Origin: Methylomarinovum tepidoasis
Lineage (GTDB): Bacteria; Pseudomonadota; Gammaproteobacteria; Methylococcales; Methylothermaceae
Reading direction: 5' to 3'
DNA length: 64,000 nt
Assembly: GCF_030294985.1 (NCBI RefSeq)
Contig: NZ_AP024718.1
Coordinates: 1,069,001 to 1,133,000 of the forward strand
Below the pieces are notes generated by a model, which was not told the DNA's origin, did not search any database, and saw only the letters and a program-made list of their open reading frames with translations. Shown here in pieces: positions 37,694-44,275 of the stretch; position 1 is the first letter of the stretch; each line of letters opens with the position of its first letter. Both the position numbers and the translations under genes were made by a program.

Positions 37694-38653
37694 ATGAAGA
37701 TGAAGCATATTTCATTGGCCATCGGTCTTGGACTGGCTGTATCCATGAGTGCGCAGGCTGGCTTGTTGTCCTTCCAGGATGACGCTCTCGACTATTTCCT
37801 TCGTAAGGATCCCAGCACAGGTCAGTACAATGCGGTGACATCCGGGGCTATCCAAAAGGGGGATATCGCCCTGGCGGTGTTCGAATTTCCGACGGTGACC
37901 GTTGATGGGGTCAACATTATCGGGTCGAACGAAGAATTTACCGGTGTTGCGGCCGTGCAGTTGACGGATATAGTGAATCCGGATGGTACTCATCCAAGCG
38001 ATGGTAGCGGTGCAACCATCGGTTCCATCTATACTTTCGGGCTGTGGAATGATTTCAATTCTTTCCTAGTGAGTCAGGGAGGTGGTGATCTGGGACCATA
38101 CGCCACGAATGCGGCCATTGCCGTGTGGCGCAACCCGACGACCGACTTCGATCTAGATTTGGATCGCGCTCACAATGGTGGGAACCCTAACTGTACCAGT
38201 CTGAGTGACTGCATCAGTCAGGCGGCGACCGGAACCCTGTTCCAAGTGGACGGTTTTTTAGGTGATGGTGATGAGTTGTGGACGGCAACGCAGCTTGTGT
38301 CAGGAGGCGGGGATCTGGCAACAGTGAAAACCCTTAATAATACAATTACTGTCGCTTCGGTAAATTTCTTTCTTTCAAACATTTACCAAGATCAGTATGG
38401 GGATGTAACCGGCATTAACGTCGGGACCGGAATGAATGATTGTACTTTCGTCGTGAACGGAACTCCTGATGGTTGTGCCCAGGTGACTGGAAACGTCAAT
38501 CTGACCGGTGGTCAGGGGATCGCTGCTACAAATGAGGCGGTCGCCCACGGCACCACCATCAACGCCCAGAAGTACGTCCCCGAGCCGGCTACCCTGGCCC
38601 TGTTCGGCATCGGTCTGCTGGGTTTCGGGGCCCGCTCCCGCCGCAGCTGCTGA
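37694..38653 (+). CDS. PEP-CTERM sorting domain protein
   Basis: The 319-residue secreted protein has a signal peptide (MKHISLAIGLGLAVSMSAQA) and a textbook C-terminal PEP-CTERM signal: VPEPATLALFGIGLLGFGAR, then RSRRSC. The body is rich in Gly, Asp, Asn and Thr, with four Cys, and no enzyme fold is apparent. Two in-frame ATGs open the gene after AAGGAG. Local GC is low compared with neighbours. The gene has its own sigma-54-type promoter and palindrome, and ends at a strong terminator that carries a group II intron on its far side. Confidence 0.92.
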   Translation: MKMKHISLAIGLGLAVSMSAQAGLLSFQDDALDYFLRKDPSTGQYNAVTSGAIQKGDIALAVFEFPTVTVDGVNIIGSNEEFTGVAAVQLTDIVNPDGTHPSDGSGATIGSIYTFGLWNDFNSFLVSQGGGDLGPYATNAAIAVWRNPTTDFDLDLDRAHNGGNPNCTSLSDCISQAATGTLFQVDGFLGDGDELWTATQLVSGGGDLATVKTLNNTITVASVNFFLSNIYQDQYGDVTGINVGTGMNDCTFVVNGTPDGCAQVTGNVNLTGGQGIAATNEAVAHGTTINAQKYVPEPATLALFGIGLLGFGARSRRSC

Positions 38654-38679
38654 AACTGAAACAGCGCCTTCCCCATACG

Positions 38680-38709
38680 AAAAGCCCCGGTTTCCCGGGG
38701 CTTTTCTTT
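38680..38709 (+). terminator. Rho-independent terminator of the PEP-CTERM gene
   Basis: AAAAGCCCCGG (38680-38690) pairs with CCGGGGCTTTT (38695-38705) over 11 bp, followed by CTTT. The group II intron begins at the next base. Confidence 0.9.
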
Positions 38710-39094
38710 GTGCGCCCAGCATGGGCGCACCCCCGCGGGTGAGAGTCCCGCCACGAGCTGGTCACGGCGAGTGAAGCAAAGCGCAACTGCGGAAGGGTGA
38801 CCGACCGTGGGGAGGAAGCGTGGAGCGTAAACCGCGAGCCGACGAACAGGAACCGGATACAAGGCACTGCCGAGCAGGGCGATCGGGCATGGAACCGCGA
38901 AGCTCTCGTGACCAAGGTGAGTCGGTGTAGATCCGGCGGTTGTGCGGTGAAGGGGTGCGCGCCTTACCTGGGGAGATCTCGCCTTGTGCCTGAAAGGGTG
39001 ACGCTGCAAAGCGGCGCGAGAAGTCAGCCGAGGCCGTAGTAGTGAGGAAGCCTGGGAAACCGGGTGGAGCGAAGGGCCGAACGGGAAGGAAGGT

Positions 39095-40459
39095 TTGACG
39101 ACTGCGACATTCGACGCGGCAAGGCATCAGAAGTCTGGGCGACCGGGGCGAACCGAACCGAAGGCAGGTGAAGCCTGCCCGAGGGCGGGGCGTGATGAAG
39201 CTGTGTCGGCATGTCATGGAGAGGCAGACCTGGGGCAAGGCCTGCTCGAGCAGGCGCTTGCGAGAGAGAACTTGGTTCTGGGCTGGAAACGGGTCAAGGC
39301 CAACAAGGGCAGTTGCGGGGTGGATGGACTGTCGATCGAACAGACCGCCGAATACCTGCGCACGGCCTGGCCCCGGATACGGGAAGAACTGCTATTGGGC
39401 CGCTACCGGCCCATGCCGGTGCGGCGGGTGCAGATTCCCAAGCCCGGCGGTGGGGTGCGTGAGCTGGGTATCCCGACGGTGACCGATCGACTGATCCAGC
39501 AAGCCCTACTGCAAGTACTGCAACCGCGGATCGACCCGAGCTTCTCTGACCACAGTTACGGGTTTCGCCCGGGTCGCCGGGCCCATGACGCCGTGCGGGA
39601 AGCGCGGCGGCATGTACAGGCAGGCTACCGGGTAGTCGTTGATGTGGATCTGGAAAAGTTCTTCGATCGGGTCAACCACGACGTGCTTATGGATCGTCTG
39701 TCTCGGCGAGTGGCGGACAAGGCCGTCCTGCGGCTGATCCGCCGCTACCTGCAGGCGGGCATCCTGAGCCAGGGCGTCAAGGTAGAGCGGTACCAGGGCA
39801 TGCCGCAAGGCGGTCCCCTGTCACCGCTTTTGGCCAACGTGCTGCTGGACGAGGTGGACCGGGAGCTGGAGCGGCGCGGTCATCGCTTCGTGCGCTACGC
39901 CGACGACTGCAACGTCTATGTGCGCAGTCACAAGGCCGGCGAACGGGTCATGACCAGCCTACGCCGGTTGTATGAACGGTTGCACCTGAAGGTGAACGAG
40001 GAAAAGAGCGCGGTACGCAGCGCCTTTGGCAGCCGCTTTCTGGGATTCGCATTCTGGATCGCCAGGGGCGGCAAGGTCAAATGCGCGGTATCCCGAAAAG
40101 CCCTCGACACCTACCAGCGGCGCATCCGCCAGCTTACCCGCTGCAGCCGGGGGCAAAGCTTGGAACAGGCGGCCAAGCGTCTCCGGCAATACGTGAACGG
40201 CTGGAAGGGCTACTTCCGGCTGGTACAGACCCCAAAGGTGTTCCGCCGTCTGGATGAATGGCTGCGGGCCTTGCAGTTCAAGCACTGGAAACGGGGCAAG
40301 ACCATGTACCGGGAACTGAAAGCGCTGGGTGCTACCGACGAGGTGGTCCGACGGATCGCGGCCAACAGCCGGCAATGGTGGCGCAACAGCCGCTATCTGC
40401 TGAACGCCGTGATGCCGATCGCCTTCTTTGACCGGCCGGGGGTGCCTCGACTCTCATGA
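39095..40459 (+). CDS. ltrA: Group II intron reverse transcriptase/maturase
   Basis: The 454-residue protein has the intron reverse transcriptase domains: GVRELGIPTVTDRLIQQALL, DVDLEKFFDRVNHD, MPQGGPLSPLLANVLLDEVD and the catalytic RYADDCNVY. A maturase (X) domain follows (YVNGWKGYFRLVQTPKVFRR). There is no C-terminal HNH endonuclease, as in class C introns. The start is probably the TTG at 39095, with GGAAGG just upstream; an in-frame GTG lies further in. All catalytic residues look intact, so the intron may be active. Confidence 0.95.
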   Translation: MTTATFDAARHQKSGRPGRTEPKAGEACPRAGRDEAVSACHGEADLGQGLLEQALARENLVLGWKRVKANKGSCGVDGLSIEQTAEYLRTAWPRIREELLLGRYRPMPVRRVQIPKPGGGVRELGIPTVTDRLIQQALLQVLQPRIDPSFSDHSYGFRPGRRAHDAVREARRHVQAGYRVVVDVDLEKFFDRVNHDVLMDRLSRRVADKAVLRLIRRYLQAGILSQGVKVERYQGMPQGGPLSPLLANVLLDEVDRELERRGHRFVRYADDCNVYVRSHKAGERVMTSLRRLYERLHLKVNEEKSAVRSAFGSRFLGFAFWIARGGKVKCAVSRKALDTYQRRIRQLTRCSRGQSLEQAAKRLRQYVNGWKGYFRLVQTPKVFRRLDEWLRALQFKHWKRGKTMYRELKALGATDEVVRRIAANSRQWWRNSRYLLNAVMPIAFFDRPGVPRLS

Positions 40460-40471
40460 CCTCAACTTCCC

Positions 40472-40505
40472 GAACCGCCCGGTGCGGACCCGCATGCTGG
40501 GTGGT
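40472..40505 (+). ncRNA. Group II intron domain V
   Basis: The 34-base hairpin starts GAACCGCCCGGTGCG and closes with CGCATGCTGGGTGGT. It has the size and two-helix-with-bulge layout of domain V. It lies just downstream of the reverse transcriptase stop. Confidence 0.8.
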
Positions 40506-40566
40506 GTGGGAGGGGCTCGGTCAGGGCATCCCGACCGCCCCTATCCCGATCTCTACCGAAAAACCG

Positions 40567-41592
40567 TCAGGCCCGGATGCCGGTGATGATGCCGTGATCC
40601 AGCGGCAGCGCTTGGCGCTGAACTTCCTCAAAGCCCGCCTGCCGCATCCAGTCTTCGTATTCCTTCCAGGTGTAGAGCATCCCCTCGCCGGTGGCGATGG
40701 CAAGGAAATAAGGAGAACCGATAGCGGCGCTCAGGGGCCCGTCCTCGCTGTCGTTCTGCATCATGTTGAACAGGATGACCCGGCCTCCCGGCGGCAGGGC
40801 GTCGTGGCATTTCTGCAGAATGGCGCGGTCCTTCTCCGCGCTCCAGATGGTGAAGAAATGGCAGAACATGTAGGCATCCGCCGGGGGGAACGGATCGCTG
40901 AAGCAGTTACCGGGCACGGCGTCGATACGGTCGGACAGGCCGTGGGCGGCGATGTTGGCCCGGGCGATCTCGCACACCGTGGGCGAATCGAACACGGTCC
41001 CCCGCAGTTCGGGGAAGCGCTTGGCGAGGGTGATCAGATTGGTGCCGTCGCCACCGCCCACGTCCACCAGGTGGCGCACTCCCTGCAAATCCAGATTCTC
41101 CACCAGTCCCTGATTGGCCTGTACCGAGAGTTCCTGCATGGCCTCCTGAAAAATGCGCTCCAGCTCCGGATCGTGGGACAGACGCTGATACAGGGTCGGT
41201 TCGTCTCCGGGAAACTCCTTGAGCCCGACGTTGCGGTATTCGCGCACCGATTCCAGCAACCAATAAAGTCCCTTGTACATGACCCGGTGCTGCAGTTCCA
41301 CGTATGCGGTGATCTTTTTGGGGCTGGTCGAGGTCAGGTATTGGCTGGCACCTTCGGAGTTGGCATAGAGGTCCCCCTCCTTGCGGAGGATGCCGGTGGA
41401 AACCAGCCCCAGGAGGACGATGCGCAGGGGCTGTTCGGCCAGTCCCAGACGTTCGGCCATGTCCCTGCGGGTGAGCGGGCCCTCCTGTGCCAGCAGGTCG
41501 AAGATACCGAGGCGCACGGCGGTGCGCAGGGTCTGGAAAAAGATGTGGCCGCCGAAGACCAGTTCTAGGGTCTGGAGAGAATCGTTGTTCAT
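40567..41592 (-). CDS. SAM-dependent O-methyltransferase family protein
   Basis: The 341-residue protein has an N-terminal winged-helix dimerisation domain (RLGIFDLLAQEGPLTRRDMA) and a C-terminal methyltransferase domain with SAM motif LVDVGGGDGTNLITLAKRFP and HFFTIWSAEKDRAILQKCHD. It resembles the O-methyltransferase (hydroxyneurosporene/plant COMT) group; the substrate is unknown. The ATG at 41592 is two bases after the ThiF stop, so the two are coupled. The frame above it is open but runs over the ThiF gene. Last gene of the prsT run. Confidence 0.85.
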   Translation of the reverse strand: MNNDSLQTLELVFGGHIFFQTLRTAVRLGIFDLLAQEGPLTRRDMAERLGLAEQPLRIVLLGLVSTGILRKEGDLYANSEGASQYLTSTSPKKITAYVELQHRVMYKGLYWLLESVREYRNVGLKEFPGDEPTLYQRLSHDPELERIFQEAMQELSVQANQGLVENLDLQGVRHLVDVGGGDGTNLITLAKRFPELRGTVFDSPTVCEIARANIAAHGLSDRIDAVPGNCFSDPFPPADAYMFCHFFTIWSAEKDRAILQKCHDALPPGGRVILFNMMQNDSEDGPLSAAIGSPYFLAIATGEGMLYTWKEYEDWMRQAGFEEVQRQALPLDHGIITGIRA

Positions 41593-41594
41593 GG

Positions 41595-42491
41595 TCAAGA
41601 CTCCTCGTTCAGATTGCGTTTCAGGAAATTGGTGAGCCAGCGGCGCTTGAGACGCTGGAGCGGATGGCGGTTGCCGAAAAGCAGTCTCCGGCGCATGTAT
41701 CTGTCCACATAGGGATCGAACTGGTGATAGTGGGGCGCGGCATAGATCCGTCCCCTCCCCAGCAGGATTTTGGTGACCTCGGCCCCGACGACGCCGGCAG
41801 CCAGCTGGCAGGCGCAGGCCAGGGACGGGCCTCGGTGGCGCCGTGCATCCACGTGGGACAGATCCAGGTAACGTCGCTGCAGCCCTTTCGGTGCCATGCC
41901 GATGACATAGGCGGCGAACTGCTCCACCGGGTCCATGTCGTCGTGAAGGTCGAAGTAGTCGTCGAAGCGGATTCCGTCCGGGGAAAAAACGATCCACACG
42001 GTGCTGAAACCGACCGGTCCTGCCCCCAGGGCGTAAATTCCCGCCTCCCTGGCTTTGCGGTACACCATCCGGCGGACGTCGATCACAAAGGCATCGATTC
42101 CGTCTACGAGCACATCCGCATCCTTCAGAAAGGCATCCACGTTGTCCGGGCCGATCGGTTCCCGGAACACGCGCACATCGGCCTCCGGGTTGATGTCGAG
42201 CACGATCTCGGCCATAACCTCTGCCTTCGGCCGTTCCAGAGTGCTGAGGAACGCTCCGTATTGACGATTGAAATTAGCCAGCTCGAAAGTGTCGGGGTCG
42301 GCGATGGAAAAACGGCCGATACCCATGCGGGCCAGAGTGACCAGATCGACCCCGCCGACACCGCCAAGGCCGAGTACGGCCACCCGGCTTTTCCGCAGCC
42401 GTTCCTGTTCTTCGGAATCGACCAATCCCAGATTGCGCGAGAAAGCGACGGTATAGTCGAAATCCGGAGGGATCGTAGTGTTTGCGGTCAT
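41595..42491 (-). CDS. ThiF/E1-like adenylyltransferase
   Basis: A 298-residue E1-like enzyme with the nucleotide loop AVLGLGGVGGVDLVTLARMG, the acidic switch IADPDTFELANFNRQYG and VLVDGIDAFVIDVRRMVYRK. E1 enzymes adenylate a carboxylate, usually the C-terminus of a small protein or peptide. The CxxC zinc pairs of MoeB are absent; SLACACQLAAG is the main Cys cluster. This makes it closer to the ThiF part of Rv1355c-type proteins, in which ThiF is fused to a nitroreductase. Here the nitroreductase-like gene is separate and 72 bases upstream. No ThiS- or MoaD-like partner is present. Confidence 0.85.
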   Translation of the reverse strand: MTANTTIPPDFDYTVAFSRNLGLVDSEEQERLRKSRVAVLGLGGVGGVDLVTLARMGIGRFSIADPDTFELANFNRQYGAFLSTLERPKAEVMAEIVLDINPEADVRVFREPIGPDNVDAFLKDADVLVDGIDAFVIDVRRMVYRKAREAGIYALGAGPVGFSTVWIVFSPDGIRFDDYFDLHDDMDPVEQFAAYVIGMAPKGLQRRYLDLSHVDARRHRGPSLACACQLAAGVVGAEVTKILLGRGRIYAAPHYHQFDPYVDRYMRRRLLFGNRHPLQRLKRRWLTNFLKRNLNEES

Positions 42492-42563
42492 GGAGCGATC
42501 TTGGCAAAGTCAGAATAGATATCCCAAAGTATAGACCACTGGCCCAAAGGTAGGCCCGGAGGG

Positions 42564-43607
42564 TCACTTTCGCAGCAGTAGCGTTTCTGGCGGCAGCCGC
42601 CGGGAACGGGGGGCAGGCTTGGCCCCTGTCCCCACCCGCAGCAGCATCAAGGGCATGGAGCCGGCGAAGACTTCGGCGCTTTCTTCGGCCAGGCGCTCGG
42701 CCTCGACGGTCAGGCCGGCTGGAATCGTGCCGCTTTTGAGGCGGTAAAGCTGGTCGGGGAGGACGAAATAGGGCTGGACGGCGACTCCTGCCTCGGTCAG
42801 CGTCAGCCACACCCGTTCCAGGAGCCGGCCGGCATCGAGCCAGTGGCGGGGGGAGAGGCCACCGCCGACGATGGCGACCACCGCCCCGGCGTGGCTGAAC
42901 TGGGCCGCCTCGATCCGGGCCAGGAGCCGGTAGACGCCGAAGCGGTTGAGGAAGGCCATCCGCCGCCAGTCCGCCAGAAAGCGGGAGAGCATTTCGCCGC
43001 CCGGCGGCAGGGCCAGGGTCGCCACGTCCAGGCCGTCGCCGCGGGCGACCTCCTCCGGGGTGAAGCGCAGCGAGCCGGCCAGCCAGCGGTGGATCTCCTC
43101 GGTGCGGAAACGCAGTTGCGAAGCCAGGCGCACCAGTCTCGCCAGGCGGGAGACGGCCTTCGGTTCGGCAAAGACCTCGATCTGTGCCTCTCCTTCCCGG
43201 AATGCCTGGAGTTCTTGGACCACTCCCGGCGGCAGAGGGTCTTTGGAAAAAGGGGCGCGGTTGGTGTGGCGTTCCCGGATGGCTTTAGGGATTTCCGTGT
43301 CGCCGGGATTCCGGGCGGGTTCGGGAATCCTGACCAGGCAGCCGGTTTTGGCGAAGTCCGGCAGTTCCCAGCGGTCGGTGGCGATGCCGGCATGATGCGC
43401 CGCCTGCACCAGGTTCTCCAGTAGCGCCCCGAAGGCCAGCAGGACCGCCGGATGGCCGCGCCCCAGCCCGGCGCCGCGAGTCTCGTCGAACTCCACCGAG
43501 AGCTGGCGGCCGTCGAAGACGAAACGCCAGGGTTGGGAGTTGTCCGCAGACGGAGTCAGGCGTCCGGCTTCGGCCAGGTAGCGAATCCAGGCAGGCAGAT
43601 CGTTCAT
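42564..43607 (-). CDS. Acg/Rv1355c-type nitroreductase-like protein
   Basis: A 347-residue protein of the nitroreductase superfamily. FMN-type motifs are LTPSADNSQPWRFVFDG near the start, RERHTNRAPFSKDPLPPGVV and IVGGGLSPRHWLDAGRLLER. This pattern fits the Acg/Rv1355c group more than classical NfsA/B. It might oxidise or reduce a metabolite in step with the ThiF and methyltransferase partners. The ATG at 43607 overlaps the stop of the coiled-coil gene by four bases. FMN use is inferred from family resemblance. Confidence 0.8.
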   Translation of the reverse strand: MNDLPAWIRYLAEAGRLTPSADNSQPWRFVFDGRQLSVEFDETRGAGLGRGHPAVLLAFGALLENLVQAAHHAGIATDRWELPDFAKTGCLVRIPEPARNPGDTEIPKAIRERHTNRAPFSKDPLPPGVVQELQAFREGEAQIEVFAEPKAVSRLARLVRLASQLRFRTEEIHRWLAGSLRFTPEEVARGDGLDVATLALPPGGEMLSRFLADWRRMAFLNRFGVYRLLARIEAAQFSHAGAVVAIVGGGLSPRHWLDAGRLLERVWLTLTEAGVAVQPYFVLPDQLYRLKSGTIPAGLTVEAERLAEESAEVFAGSMPLMLLRVGTGAKPAPRSRRLPPETLLLRK

Positions 43608-44275
43608 AGCAGTTTCACCAGGGTGGCCATCGCGCCCACCGCCACGACCATCAGGCTTCCCAGCTTGATCACCATCCGGTATTCCAGATCTTTCATGTCC
43701 CGTTGGAACGCTGTGCGCAGGTTTTCCAGGCCGCGTTTGGATTCGACCCGGACCTCTTTGATGTTGCGATCCAGCTCGGCGATGTCGTGTTTGAGCTCGG
43801 TACGGATCTCTTCGATCTTGCGGTCCAGTCCGGCAATGTCCTGTTTGAGCTCGGTGCGGACGTCTTCGATCTTGCGATCCAATTCGGCGATGTCTTGTTT
43901 GAGCTCGGTGCGGACGTCTTCGATCTTGCGATCCAATTCGGCGATGTCGTGTTTGAGCTCGGTACGGATCTCTTCGATCTTGCGGTCCAGTCCGGCAATG
44001 TCCTGTTTGAGCTCGGTGCGGACGTCTTCGATCTTGCGATCCAGTTCGGCGATGTCCTGTTTGAGCTCGGTGCGGACATCTCCGATCTTGCGGTCCAGTT
44101 GGATCCGGATCTCTTCGATCTTGTGCTCCAGCACAGCGATGTCTTCTTTGGTAACCAATCGGGCCTCGAACAGCTCGGCCTCGGCCTCCGCCAGGGTTTC
44201 CGCTTGCTGTTCGGAGAAGCCGGCTTCCTTGAGACGTTTGGCGAATTTCAGCGTATCGAGGGCGACTGCGCTCAT
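43604..44275 (-). CDS. Repeat-built coiled-coil protein (DUF1640/CCDC90-like) with C-terminal anchor
   Basis: The 223-residue protein starts with ALDTLKFAKRLKEAGFSEQQ, similar to DUF1640 (CCDC90-like) proteins. About six copies follow of an 18-residue unit, RTELKQDIAELDRKIEDV, and a hydrophobic C-terminus (LGSLMVVAVGAMATLVKLL) ends it. The repeats are also exact or near-exact in DNA (54-bp monomers). It is likely tail-anchored in the membrane with a long rod. Start and stop overlap prsT and the nitroreductase-like gene by four bases each. Function unknown. Confidence 0.85.
   Translation of the reverse strand: MSAVALDTLKFAKRLKEAGFSEQQAETLAEAEAELFEARLVTKEDIAVLEHKIEEIRIQLDRKIGDVRTELKQDIAELDRKIEDVRTELKQDIAGLDRKIEEIRTELKHDIAELDRKIEDVRTELKQDIAELDRKIEDVRTELKQDIAGLDRKIEEIRTELKHDIAELDRNIKEVRVESKRGLENLRTAFQRDMKDLEYRMVIKLGSLMVVAVGAMATLVKLL
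43739..44116. repeat. 54-bp tandem repeat with a 162-bp higher-order duplication
   Basis: GAGCTC marks unit starts at 43793, 43847, 43901, 43955, 44009 and 44063, all 54 bp apart. The unit at 43793 is identical to the one at 43955, 162 bp away. The array lies inside the coiled-coil gene and keeps its frame. Confidence 0.9.

Larger units (their letters stand above)
38710..40550 (+). mobile_element. Group II intron, inserted just after a terminator
   Basis: The 5' end reads GTGCGCCC at 38710, a group II intron start. The 38710-39094 part holds the ribozyme domains before the reverse transcriptase gene. Domain V lies at 40472-40505, and the domain VI hairpin, with a probable branch A in CCCCTATCCC, ends near 40550. 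Insertion after the T run of a terminator is typical of class C introns. The 3' end is inferred to within a few bases. Confidence 0.85.

Noticed and set aside
39095-40459. Diversity-generating or antiphage retron reverse transcriptase
   Set aside because: The gene is bounded by a group II intron 5' end, domain V and domain VI and has a maturase domain, so an intron protein is the better call.
43739-44116. 54-bp repeats that could be taken for a CRISPR array
   Set aside because: There are no unique spacers, the units abut, and the array keeps a coding frame for a regular coiled coil.
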